Origin: Rhizophagus clarus
Lineage: Eukaryota > Glomeromycota > Glomeromycetes > Glomerales > Glomeraceae
Reading direction: 5' to 3'
Length of the DNA stretch: 64,000 bases
Assembly: GCA_015698045.1 (NCBI GenBank)
Contig: BLAL01000313.1
Span: forward strand, 558,001-622,000
The notes under the pieces were generated by a model that ran no database searches, had not been told where the DNA came from, and saw only the letters and a program-made list of their open reading frames with translations. Made by a program: the position numbers and the translations under genes. Positions 12,151 to 23,656 of this stretch are shown here, one piece after another (positions within the stretch are counted from its first letter, which is position 1; each line of letters opens with the position of its first letter).

Positions 12151-14397
12151 GTATATCTTTACTTTAGATTTTATTTTGTATATACAATTGTTAGGCTTCT
12201 ATTCAATATCATATAGTAGTTCTTGTAAATTTATAATTTATAATTTTATTTTTTAATTATATAAAGTGTGTTACAATGTTCTAAAAAAAATTAAAATGAG
12301 AATTGGTAATAATATTTAGTTCAGTCTTCAGTATCAATAATTTCACAGATTTATAAGGTTAAAGTATATTTTTTGTTTGACTTTCCACTTTCATTCTGTT
12401 TTGTATTTAGTCAATTTAATCTTATCTTGCTTCTATTATGAAACTTTATATTTATATCATTTATTTTCGTATAAATTCTAAATACAGAGTTTTTACCAGT
12501 GTAAAGCAAATGAAAATTAATAGTTAACTATATAAAAGCAATTTTGTAAATCGAAATCATCTTAAAAATTACTGACAAAAAACTTATATTCATTATTGTA
12601 TAATTGAATGATTTCGATATAATTATCCAGATAATAGCATCAGATATGCAATATATAATTTCGTTATCAGATAATTCAAATTTTTTTTATTTTCACATTA
12701 GAATGAATGGATTACTATTACCATTCATCATTATTGATATATAGAAAAATAAAAATCCTGGATCTAACTAATTTTTTCCAATATGTAGATAATAATAATT
12801 ATAAAAGGTTATTTGAGATGATAATTAATAAAAAAACCAGTACATTAAAGTACGTGTACATCAATTAAATTTAAATACGCATAACATGAGAATAATATAA
12901 CGAGATACTAAAGAAATAAGCAGTATAAAGAAATCATGTGTTTCGACTAGAGATGCAGTTGGAACTCAAATACATTGAGATGAGCCGCATCACAACTGAG
13001 TTATAATAACTCTTTACTTTAAGATACGGCTTATTGGAACTGGTAAATATGCAGTAACTGGTATATGTACTGTAAATAGTACTGTAACTTGTTTATATGT
13101 AATATTTACTGAATATTTAAAATTTAACTTAAAAACATATTATATATTATAAAGGACAAATATAGTGTGTAAATATATTCGTTTATTACCATTAAAAATT
13201 TGAGTTACTAAACTTGCAGGATTGTAGTCAAGAATTTTATACTATTAAACTCCTAGTTGATAGAAGATAAAACAGTTAAACTATTTATACTCAACGGCAT
13301 TACGTCACTAATGACATTAACGGCACATCGGTTTTGTCGTAACTGTGGTCACAATCTACTACATCACTCTCGTCATATCAAGTAAATTATTAATATACCA
13401 AACACTGAAATGGCAAAATACTAGATATTAATCATCACTTGATTAAAATTTCATGAAAAAAAGATAAAAAAATATTGAAGGAAAGTTAAATTATATAACA
13501 CAGTTTATACAACAAAAGAAAGGATTTGCAAGAGAAGTTTTTATGAAGAAATAATCAATTATTAAAAATACTTTCGGGAAATAAGTAAAACATCAAAAAA
13601 CTACATTTGTAAAATAGCAACCGAGTTTCAAAGAAACAATAAAGAAACTTTTTTAAAAGTATAGTTTTTTTTTGAAGGATAAGTTATTCAACAAGACAAG
13701 CAAATCTACATGATTATTTTGACTATTTTACGCCTGATCTTCTTTATATATGTTTCAGGAACGTGCAAAATATACCTAATAGAAAATTTCGGAAAGGTAG
13801 TAGCCAAATGCGAGAACTTTAAAAGAATGTCCGAAACAAAGACGACGCAAAAAAAAAACAGAATGTATTGTTGATGTAAAAACAAAAATTATACAAGATA
13901 ATAAATTAACAAACAACATTAAACAATATTGAGAATAAATCTATTAGCGCAATGCTCAGCAGCTGGTATAATTTTATATTATGGTTTATTTTTTCATTTA
14001 AATTATTGATAGATTTCCAACCTCATTGAGCAGCAGCTGACATTTTTGAAGTCATGGATACCATAGATGTATTCTATGTGAAATCATACCACTTCATGGA
14101 TGATTATACGAAAAAAAAACAGCTCTAAGCAGTAAAATACTATCGTAGCAGAAACAAAAACTTTGAATTAACTGTTTTATTTTGTCTTCCTAATATCATT
14201 AAGTTTTATTTACTTTTAAATGGTAAAACCGGTAAATTAATTAAAGTTTTAACCATAATAAGTTATTATCTCGAGGAATAGACTTTATTTTATCATTTAA
14301 TAATGCGATTTTGTCTTTTTATATCATAGTTTCCTAATCAGTCCAATCAATTTTAGTTAATTAAATGAAGACAATAAACAATAATCCAAATGAAAAG
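12151..14397. other. intergenic region, nothing recognised
   Basis: No supported gene. Frames are short and AT-driven. A short near-direct repeat of CAGCAGCTG occurs near 13965 and 14032. Confidence 0.5.
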
Positions 14398-14800
14398 GAC
14401 AAACCGATTCTTACTTCAGTTAAACTATATCTCATTTAATCTGTCATTCAACAAAGAAGGTCGCCTGATACTCGCCTGATTTTAAAGTTCATACACTCAT
14501 TCTTTTTTTGTGATGTTAATTTCTGTAATAATACATATGAAGCGTTATTTTTATTTTTTTTTATTTCCAATGAATAAACATTAGCAATAATAAATAAAAA
14601 GGATAGTCGGCCAATTGACTTTTCTTTTTTTTTTTGTGGGGAAAAATAATGAAAGATAAGACACATGTAAAACTAAAATAAAGTATATACACAATTAATG
14701 TGTTGATGTGAATGTATGATTTATTTGTTTAATTTAAATTCACAAAAAAAATAAAGAAATGTAATCATAATCTTTCAAAGAAATGAATATCCTTTTGCTT
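14398..14800 (+). repeat. non-coding dispersed repeat, copy B
   Basis: Second copy of the sequence at 3388-3935, same orientation, with the same ordered blocks and shorter homopolymers. Divergence is substantial, so the duplication is not recent. Confidence 0.6.
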
Positions 14801-14968
14801 TTTTATTTCTTGGTATGGTCCGGTGCAAAAAGATATGTACCTCACCAAAAAAAAGAAAAGATTTATGCCAAGAATTATACTGTATGACCAGAACAAAAAT
14901 GGCCTAAATTTATAAATTGGCTGAACATAAATAAATACAACTTTTCCTTAAATTTTTTTTAATATACT

Positions 14969-15151
14969 ATGGCTAATTCTTCCTTAAAACGAGATGGCGC
15001 ACCATTAACAGATAACGAAAAATCGATAATAATCAATGTATATAATTATTTCTCTGGGGCTAGGTCCATAGGAACGGACCATCAAAGCCATTATGCAAGC
15101 GTGTTGCTGAGGTGTTGGAATAGCGGAGAGCACAGTCGAAAAGGTAGTGAC
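14969..15151 (+). pseudogene. N-terminal fragment of a DNA transposase (helix-turn-helix part)
   Basis: ATG at 14969 followed by a Lys/Asp-rich start and LTDNEKSIIINVYNYF, the N-terminal pattern of a transposase family that is common in these genomes (family recall). The frame breaks near 15116: one missing base turns a helix-turn-helix-like VAEVLGIAESTVEKVV into another frame. The fragment stops exactly at the border of the hAT-like element at 15152. If that element is removed and the neighbouring inversion undone, the same frame runs on for about 30 more codons. This is a decayed, non-functional piece. Confidence 0.5.
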
Positions 15152-15662
15152 TAGGGATGCCAACGGTCGGTTCGGTTCGGTTTCGGTTTTAAAACCGCGG
15201 TTTTCAGTCAAAACCGAACCGACCGCAAAACCGACCGATAAAACTGAACCGCAAAACCGATTGCAAAATCGAATAAAATATTATTAGAAATGCTAATTAA
15301 GCAATAACATTTAATTTTACATAATTTTTTCTTACAAAAATAGTGCTGATTTTATGATTTTTGGCGATACAAAAAATCACGTGATCAACGCACAAAATTA
15401 AATTCTCCTTATAATTTCAAAAAGGAAAGTACTATAAATTTAAATATTAAAATTCATGTTTTTTTAGTTATTATCAATTGAAACAAAGATGTTTTTTTGG
15501 GATATATTATAAAATATTTACAATTAACCGATCGGTTTTTTCATCGGTTTTTTTATATACAAAACCGACGGTTAACCGGTCAGTCTTGGACTAAAACCGA
15601 ACCGAAACCGAACCGGCAAAAACCGGTTATGACCGGTTATAACCGAACTTTTGGCATCCCTA
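15152..15662 (+). mobile_element. hAT-like non-autonomous element, copy 1 (511 bp)
   Basis: Begins TAGGGATGCCAA and ends TTGGCATCCCTA, 12-bp perfect terminal inverted repeats of hAT character. Subterminal regions are built from CGGTT/AACCG repeats. The interior is AT-rich and has no transposase. It is almost identical to the inverted copy at 19988-20499, so both are young. The immediate flanks (GTAGTGAC left, TGCTTCAC right) do not match each other, which is explained in the findings. Confidence 0.85.
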
Positions 15663-16295
15663 TGCTTCACTTCTCTTTTCGTGAACTTTGGAACGTCTCA
15701 TATTTTGAATTATTGCAGCAAACGTATATGTACTATGAATTACTTTATATTTATTATGAATTTATTACAAATTTATTATATTTATTATGAATTTACTATA
15801 AATTTAATGTGTTTACTACAAATTTATTATATATTTATTATGAATTTGCTACACGTTCAATGTAAAAATTACATACAGATTTATTATACAGCTCTTTCCA
15901 ATTATTTATATGATTACTTTAAATTATATATATGGTTACTTTAAATCATTTATGCAGGTTCTTGCTATCATATATATAGTTTCTTTAAATTAGCAATACA
16001 AATTCTATATTCTGACTATATTTTACTACATATTTTCTATATTAATTCCTGCGTTGAATTCAACATAAATTAGCAATCGTGATAGACGATCCACGGATTT
16101 TACCGCGATCAACACCAAAACAGCCAACGGAGAATTATTAAGCGATTGTCATTGCAAATTTTTAATTGAATAATGATGTCATGTTACAAATTTAATTCGT
16201 GTAATGTGAAGATCACTATAAATATGATGAATATGATGACTCATATTATATTTCATATTTTATATTTTACAAACTTCACAAACTTTAAACAAAAA
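15663..16295. other. intergenic, with degenerate TTTATTATGAAT tandem repeats
   Basis: Bases about 15735-15850 contain a degenerate tandem repeat of TTTATTATGAATTTA-type units. The rest has no supported gene. Confidence 0.5.
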
Positions 16296-17229
16296 ATGCA
16301 AAAAAACATCAACCTCGACAACTTAGACCTCGACCGGTGCTATACCGTAGAGGATTTGAGTTGATCAGCAAAAAACTCAAGTTCAGTTCTATCGAAATTA
16401 AAGGACAGCCAGTAAACTCGACAAAAGTGGAAAACTTGTGCCCATGCCACCGACAGTCATTTCCGTTGTCGGTGAAATTGCAAGACAACTTGGCAACTGG
16501 AACGTTTGGACCCGACAGAATGGTATTGTAACAATTTCTCAAGGTGGATATGACTTCAATGTTGGCGGCCAAATAACGGTCAGAGCTCCAGATGTTGCAT
16601 TTTTAACCAGGGATGTATATAATGGTTGACTCAACAGCAACGCAATTCCTTTCAAGGTGATCCTTTTTCTCCAATATTCGCTGTTGAAATTACAGATTTG
16701 TCAGATAGAACAGTTTTCAAAATCTGGATAATAGAATAAAATATGAGTATTTTGCTCCAGAATCGAGTGTACGACGCGTGTTCTGGTAGACCCAAGTAAC
16801 AAACAAATTCATTTATATAGAAGAGGTACGAAATGATATCTATGGGGATGGAGAAATATTGACGGTGGTGATGTTTTACCCGGCTTTACATTGGATGTGT
16901 CAGAGATCGATGAACTTATTGAGGTATATTGTTGTTTACTATTTTTTATGTTATGGATCCTGCCGCTTATTTTATTTTGTAATCATCTACAGGAATCAGA
17001 ATCAGAAACTCCGAATTCACCAGAAAGTTCGAATTCACCTGAAAATTCGCAAGAGGCAAGAAGTTCAAATGGATCAGAAATGTCGGAAAGGTCAGGATCT
17101 TCAGATAGCTCTGGAAGCGTTAACTGTCCTAGATGTGGTGAAAACTTTGATGATGATTTCGAGTTTATGGTGCATTATGAAAGACAACATGCACGTTTAC
17201 GAAGACGAAAACGAAGAAATAACGGATAG
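16296..17229 (+). pseudogene. Uma2-type nuclease with C-terminal zinc finger, degenerate
   Basis: Homologous along its length to the intact gene at 54823-55697. Recognisable in order: NLDNLDLDRCYTVED, SIEIKGQPVN, LVPMPPT, EIARQLGNWN, SQGGYDF, RAPDVAF, a degraded PFSPIFAVEITD, LYRRG and DVLPGFTLDVSEIDELIE. The frame is lost at least three times: one base missing near 16360, a deletion near 16417, a shift near 16618, and more decay after it. A GT-AG intron (16924-16992) then leads to an intact last exon. This exon has a Ser/Glu-rich linker and a C2H2-like finger (CPRCGENF...HYERQH) with a basic end. The nuclease core is broken. The zinc finger shows that the fusion is older than the split of the two copies. 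Confidence 0.75.
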
Positions 17230-18236
17230 AACGGTTAATTGTGTAATTTTCAGTTGTTAACCATCTATACATAATCTTTCAGAGTTTAAGCTAAAAATTA
17301 AAAAGTATTCTGCACGTATTTAGTTATTCTAAGAATTTATTTGTTATACTTATGTAATTGTAATTTTTTACTGGTCTGAAGTCAATAATAAACTTTATTG
17401 TTGATCGTAAAGTGTCAATTCTTTGAGTTAATTGGTTGCGGTTACAATCATCTTATCCGAAATATTATACCACTCTTGATCATCAAAATTTACCATATAT
17501 TTCCTTAACTACAAGAGATTAAGTGGTAAAAAACCATAGCAACCTGTTAGGCCAAAACGAAATCGGTCAGGAACAGACCGAAAGTTCAAGTTCATTGACT
17601 AAGTAGAGTACTTCGAATGGATATACAAGTCAGAACCCAGCTGAAAAGTAACATAAGAAACGAAATAAGCCAAAGGATTCCACTGATTTTTTAACAATTT
17701 AGCGGATTTATTGAGGAATTAGCGTCTAAATAGATTTCTTTTTATTGTAGCATACGTTTTTTTTTGTAGATGATTAGTTTTGTATTGTAGTTTAGTTTGT
17801 TAGTTTCTTTTTCAGTACCTCGTTATGTGTGGCTAAAAATGTTACGTAGTAGTAATTGATAACTGTATAAAATGTGGCTAGTATTGGAAGGGAATCACAA
17901 ATGGTAAGTCACCCGCTAGATAGTGTCTCGTTGATCTTTAATTAGATAGGTTTCGCTCCATTGGAGTGACTTTTTTGTATAAATGTAATATTTTACGTTT
18001 AAGTTGGATCTGAGTCATCTGACGTTGTTGGTCCTGGGGCGAATGCGATTCTGGCGTTTAATAAAATGGAGTTAAAAAAAGGTAGTAAAAAACTTTGAAA
18101 CAATTCAAGGTAATTAATTTTAATTAAAATTAAATTATTAAATAAGAATTGATCTTTTTTATTAACATTAAATTTTAAAGTACATTCTTATGATAACTCC
18201 TAATACCTTCACCATTACCAGCATCACATAACGAAT
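17230..18236. other. intergenic, less AT-biased than average
   Basis: No open frame of note. The 17900-18060 stretch (TTTCGCTCCATTGGAGTGAC with a short inverted repeat, then GCGAATGCGATTCTGGCG) is compositionally distinct and may be a transposon or UTR remnant; unidentified. Confidence 0.4.
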
Positions 18237-18586
18237 ATGAAAACACTTCATAATTCTCAAACAGCATCACCACCGTCTTCTCAAGATCCTGAAAAAATTT
18301 TTTTACCGCTTAGTGATCAAGGAAATCAAAACTAGAGAACTTATAAGTCAGTCCATCATTAAATCATAATGCGGCAATTTGGAAGCAAGAACATATTACA
18401 TTAGCTACAAATTTATTTGCTAAATTAAACGAACTAGAATTGATTGCAAAAAATATAAAACAATTATCTGTCAATGTACCTGATGGAATAGAAGATGATG
18501 CTAAACAATTAAATATAGAAATAGCGTTTATTTTAGAAAAATTGACAATAATGAGGAATCAAAAAGTTAAGAGATATTTCAAATAA
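18237..18586 (+). pseudogene. degenerate unknown protein-coding remnant
   Basis: From ATG 18237 about 33 codons are open (QTASPPSSQDPEKIF, Ser/Pro-rich), then a stop. In a second frame, about 18353-18586 reads a plausible helical sequence (AAIWKQEHITLATNLFAKL, then NVPDGIEDDAKQLNIEIAF) ending in TAA. The two parts look like one protein broken by a frameshift. I do not know the family. Confidence 0.45.
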
Positions 18587-19352
18587 GATTTGAAAAGAAA
18601 AAATGTTCAAGAGAAAAGGAACAAACACATCAAAAAAACAACGTTGACATGATTCACATTCAATATTTGAATACATATAGTACTTTAGTTATTACATTTT
18701 TAACGCATATTGTATTATATTTAAATTTATTTATTTCGATTCTTATATACTTTAAAAATAAAATTTATATTGGCTTGATTATAAATATATAAACTTGATA
18801 AATATTTGAATTTAAAAACGTAAAAAAAGTAAAAAAATTTAAATTGTCACGTACTTGGAGAAAAAAGAAAAGATCAATTTTTATGATGTGATCAAAAATT
18901 CAAAATTTACCGACCTTTCCAACTTTAAGTACAATTTAAGTGTATTTTAAAATATTTTTAAATGTACTTGAATTTTAATTTAAGTGGGCGATTGGCATAT
19001 GCTTCCCCAGAAATGTGTCACATGCGTTTGGAATAAATGGAAATTTTGTGTAGATCACTTAATTCTAGCCAGACTTAAATGCTCGTTTTAATAGGATTGG
19101 GATGGGAATGGGATGGAATGGGATTTTGAATGGGTGGCAAGTATAATTGCAGTACTCGCATCCTTAAAAATTTTAAAATCTCACAAATAATTCTGTTCTT
19201 AATTTATTGATTTACAATTCATTATCACTCAATTGATAAATACTAATTAGTTGAAATTCGATTTGTTGAGGAATATCATGCAAAGATTCTTTAATAAAAA
19301 GTATAGTTGGTTAGTATATAAATAATTAAATCAATATTTTAGAGTAACAAAA
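18587..19352. other. intergenic
   Basis: No gene supported. It contains a G-rich tract (listed separately) and the 3' flank of the truncated kinase on the minus strand. Confidence 0.45.
19099..19134 (+). other. potential G-quadruplex tract
   Basis: Five GGG runs separated by 2, 3, 7 and 9 bases in a contig where G runs are rare. The first four satisfy the usual G3 N1-7 pattern. It lies about 220 bp from the 3' end of the truncated kinase fragment. Confidence 0.5.
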
Positions 19353-19835
19353 TTACAAGTTAATACCTAAAAATTTTTTGCTTATTATATTATCATTTTG
19401 TTTATAATAATCAACGGAATTTTTTGGTTCAGGAAGATTATTATAGTTAAGCAGTCTACTTGTATAAATAGCCCCTGAATGTATTTTATATGACGAACTA
19501 TCCAAAAGTATTTCATTCGATGAATTTTTATTTACTTCGTCTGCTTCTTTAACTTGTTTCATCAATTCTGTTTGATCAAAATTAATCAATTCTGTTTGAT
19601 CAAATTTAAAAATTTTACCAAGTTCATAAGACCATTGCTTTAAAACTATAATAACATTTCCCATCGTTGGCCGATTTGATGGGTTTGCATCTAGACAACT
19701 TTTTATTAAATGCACAATTAACTGAGGTACCTTAATATTAAACGTTGGTCTAAAGCCTCGACAAATATCTATTGCTAAATATTCATCATGGTTTATATCA
19801 TGGTACTTTGCAGAAACTTTTAAAGTCAAAATCAC
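19353..19835 (-). pseudogene. kinase C-lobe fragment, 5'-truncated
   Basis: The reading frame matches the end of kinase loci 1-3 from the alphaF-alphaG region onward: YHDINHDEYLAIDICRG, the RPTFNIKVPQLIVHLIK block, SCLDANPSNRPTM, then the variable linker with a duplicated FDQTELI, HSGAIYTSRLLNYNNLPEP and DNIISKKFLG. Homology begins only near 19806. The glycine loop, HRD, DFG and APE parts are absent, so it cannot be a kinase. It is the only minus-strand member of this subfamily in the window, and it lies inside the segment bounded by the two hAT-like copies. Confidence 0.75.
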
Positions 19836-19987
19836 ATCGTGACCAAGTTGAAATTATATTGTAAACCTTGTAACTAAGATCTGGTTACGATATGGTTTCA
19901 TGCCTTTACAATAAGTTTAAGTGAATCGTGTATATAAAGTTGACGCATATTAAGGAGATCGTCACCTGATTTAACTGCAGTCACTAC

Positions 19988-20499
19988 TAGGGATGCCAAA
20001 AGTTCGGTTATAACCGGTCATAACCGGTTTTTGCCGGTTCGGTTTCGGTTCGGTTTTAGTCCAAGACCGACCGGTTAACCGTCGGTTTTGTATATAAAAA
20101 AACCGATGAAAAAACCGATCGGTTAATTGTAAATATTTTATAATATATCCCGAAAAAAACATCTTTGTTTCAATTGATAATAACTAAAAAAACATGAATT
20201 TTAATATTTAAATTTATAGTACTTTCCTTTTTGAAATTATAAGGAGAATTTAATTTTGTGCGTTGATCACGTGATTTTTTGTATCGCCAAAAATCATAAA
20301 ATCAGCACTATTTTTGTAAGAAAAAATTATGTAAAATTAAATGTTATTGCTTAATTAGCATTTCAAATAATATTTTATTCGATTTTGCAATCGGTTTTGC
20401 GGTTCAGTTTTATCGGTCGGTTTTGCGGTCGGTTCGGTTTTGGCTGAAAACCGCGGTTTTAAAACCGAAACCGAACCGAACTGACCGTTGGCATCCCTA
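19988..20499 (-). mobile_element. hAT-like non-autonomous element, copy 2 (512 bp, inverted)
   Basis: Same element as 15152-15662 in reverse orientation, differing at only a few positions. Ends TAGGGATGCCAA and TTGGCATCCCTA. Left flank GTCACTAC, right flank GTTACATT. The left flank is the exact reverse complement of the left flank of copy 1. Confidence 0.85.
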
Positions 20500-20510
20500 G
20501 TTACATTGCG

Positions 20511-22632
20511 GTCAGATCCAACACCTTTTGATTATTATGGAAATCAGAGTGTGATCAGACTAGAATTACACTTATGTACTTTGGTCGCAGTATTAGAACA
20601 AATTTGTGTCACACCAATGTGCCTAAGTAAAGAACTTCGAGATAAAGTTTATACAGTAATTCTTTAGCAAGGTTCGCTGAGATTCATAAAAAAACAACAC
20701 TAGTAATGCAAAAGATTTATAATAATTATAAATCTGGTTTCAATCAATTCAATCAATTACAGGATAATGATGATAATGAAAATATTATTAATAAACGAAA
20801 TTATAATATTGACTTTTTATTAATTGCTTTACGAGATACGTTACATAGTTTGCGTGATGATGACACTTGGTTTCAAGAAATTATACGAAGGTCTAAAGAA
20901 TTACTTAAGACTATATTCAGCTTTGAGCTACCAAAAACTGGAGTTGCTCCATGTTGGTTCAATATTATCAATACTTGCTCAATTAAGCATTGGTAAAAAG
21001 TTTCAAGAAATGGTATTAATGGAACATTTTTGGAGTTATTTAAAGAAAGAATGAATTGATGTTGCTGATAAATCTATTTTAGACTCTCAATCTAAATTTG
21101 ATGAAATATCAATTAAACTTGTTAAAGTTTTAAAAAATACTGGAAAATTTATAAACGATCTTACTGGAAATGAACCTCTTGCTTTACCATATACTTTATG
21201 GCTTGGAATATTAGATCTTATACAAAACCTTATACAAAATTCTATTTGAACATCCACACATGGTCTTTGTTATTATTTGACAATAGAATCACTTAATAGA
21301 GCTCCAAGTAGTTTCTCTAATTTAAAGCAATTGAAATTTTGATTCATTTAAACAAGATTAATAATCAAATATTTTCAATAATTGAGCATGACTTTGATTA
21401 ATACATTCAAAAATTAAACGAATATAATTTAACTACCTCTTATTCAGAGAAATTTAAAAACTTGTTAACATTTGTTAAAAATAAGTGCTCTGACGATTTT
21501 AATCTATTAAATACTAATAATGGTATTGTAAAGTGAAGGGAAAAGGAAAAAAAAGAAAAAGGAATATGGAATCAAAATGCATATTCAACAAGTGAACAAA
21601 TATTAAAATCGGATAATATTTTAAAAATAATTGCAAATGAAATGATTTGTTCAATCGGTCAAGAACCAAGAGATCAATTATGTATTTTAAAATGTCAACA
21701 TATATTATCATTTGATAATTTTAAAAATTGAAACAAAAAAATGCCCTGAATGTAGAGAAAAAATTGAAATTAATGATATTAGATATTTACCACAAAGTGT
21801 TATTTACAAACACTTATTATATCCACAATTTTTTGAGGCTGGACATATTTTATCTTCAATTGAAATAGAAAATTCGACAAATAAACAATATGATAGTGAT
21901 TCAGATGATTCAGAAGTTGATCTTATATTAATCAAGAAAAAGAATATTTTAAAGGCGATCAAATTAAATTCAAATATATCATTACAATCAAAGAATTAAA
22001 AGAAAAAAATTATAAAAATGCTGAAAACTGGTGTAAAGAATTTCTTAAAACTTTTCCAGAAAGTTATTCTATGAGCTGTATTTTAGCTTATACTTATAGA
22101 TGTCTTAATAATATGAGCAAGCACATTTATATTTAAATGAAGTTATTAAATTGAAAGAAAAAAAACCAATTGCTTGGTGTATTCGTGGTGAAATCCATTT
22201 TAGACAAGACAACTATGATGATGCAATGAATGATTTACATTCTTCAATAAGTTATTAGGCTAATATAAAAAGTTTAAATACTATGCTTGGAATTATTTAT
22301 TACAAACTTCATTTTAATATTTATCAATATACTTTAAAAATATTGAAACTTTATTAAAAGGTGATCCAAATAATTATTTTTAAGTATTGTGCTTATATTT
22401 ATGAAAAGCAAAAAAGACACATAGATACTTTAAAGATGTTGGATAAATTGTTTAGTATTAATGAAAAAGATTCATTAATTTTAAGTGAAATGGAAAAATA
22501 TGAAGATGCTATAAAATATATTACAAAAGCAAATGATATGGATCCAGGAAATGTCCATAATTTAAGTAAGAGGGCGACTGTATATGTTATTCTTCAAAAA
22601 TATGATAAAGCTTTATTAGAAAAAGTTATTTA
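20511..22632 (+). pseudogene. U-box/RING plus TPR repeat protein, decayed
   Basis: Many frames together spell one protein of a large glomeromycotan family. An N-terminal helical part runs 20520-21300 (FDYYGNQSVIRLELHLCTL, then LRDTLHSLRDDDTWFQEI, then NEPLALPYTLWLGILDL). A RING/U-box-like core follows at about 21641-21850 (DQLCILKCQH...KCPECREKIEINDIRYL). An acidic linker and TPR-like repeats come next (ESYSMSCILAYTYR, then MEKYEDAIKYITKANDMDP). Stops and shifts occur repeatedly, so it is not functional as read. Intact relatives would act as E3-like or scaffold proteins. The 5' end abuts the hAT-like element at 20499. Confidence 0.65.
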
Positions 22633-22861
22633 ATCAGATTTTACAAATAATTTAGCATATGACAGAATGGAAAAATATTAAACTTTCAGGTCTTACAATA
22701 AATAAATTAAATCATTATTACGTTTTTAAAATACTTTAAACAAGTAGAACTAGAAATCACTTTTGTACTTTTTGTACCTTTTATCGTATTGCATGAATTT
22801 TTTCGAACAATATCATTAGTTTTTTTTCACATATAATGTTCACATAGATCAATAAAAGCTA

Positions 22862-23656
22862 GAAAATAAATTGTAATGATGCAATGGAATTTGAGTTTAT
22901 ACACCACAAATAACCTGTAAAAAGATACCCAACAGATAAATAAGCCACTGCCATTTCTGATGGATGCAGATACTTTCCCATCAGAAAGGCAGTAAATATT
23001 CCAAGAACTAATGGTATTGATATATTACCATAATACCCTACTTTTACTGTTGACACTATTATGGCCTCGACACCCTGGATAATGAACAGGAGTGCCAGCA
23101 CTACACTAGGGTTGAAATATATTGTAATAGGTTTATACTACACGTTTCGTTATTTTTCATTTTATAAACAAGAGTGGTAATAAGAGTTGTTAGTGATGTT
23201 AATAGGATAGTCACTATTGTTTGAGTGTAGACATCCGAAAAATGAAAATAGAAATAAGGAATGCATTAATTAATTATTATGGCTAGTTTCCATTAAAAAT
23301 TAGTCATTAGCAAATATTCTTAACAAAATACCTTGATTAAATTACGTTCTGGGTTTTCATTGATTTCAAGTTAAATTTAGACTTAATAAAATTATTAAAC
23401 CCAATATTTCTTCTAATGACTCTTTCATGAATTCTGCAAGGTCTAATTTCTCCAAATAAAAATTCTATATTTATCTTTGAGAGTCCAATTGATGGAGCCT
23501 TTATAAGTCCAATCGGCCCAATAACTATCATCATTGACCACATGTACTCCTACAAGTAAAGGCACTAATTGTTAAAAAATGTTATATCATAACAACCAAA
23601 TAAATTGTAACTAGAGAAGGTTCTTATTAAGCGTACTCTCTTTTTTTTCTTTCTCA
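22862..23656 (-). CDS. possible multi-exon membrane protein, model uncertain
   Basis: Unrecognised. Two hydrophobic coding-like stretches lie on the minus strand. About 23343-23551 begins after an acceptor-like TTTACTTGTAG and reads EYMWSMMIVIGPIGLIKAP. About 22862-23133 reads ITIYFNPSVVLALLFIIQG and then IPLVLGIFTAFLMGKYL and VGYLFTGYLWC, giving two or three membrane helices. A basic start MRKKKKRVR at 23656 could be exon 1. Joining them needs an intron, and possibly one frameshift near 23133. It may be a real small membrane protein or a pseudogene. Confidence 0.3.

Noticed and set aside
14448..14666. Minus-strand frame inside dispersed repeat copy B
   Set aside because: The homologous copy at 3388-3935 does not keep the frame, so it is not under coding constraint.
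16924..17260. Frame reading through the Uma2 pseudogene intron in another phase
   Set aside because: Overlaps the intron and the zinc-finger exon out of frame; lacks any motif.
15152..20499. Two hAT-like copies read as ends of one large 5.3-kb transposon
   Set aside because: Each copy has both of its own terminal repeats and is complete; no transposase between them. An inversion between two small elements fits better.
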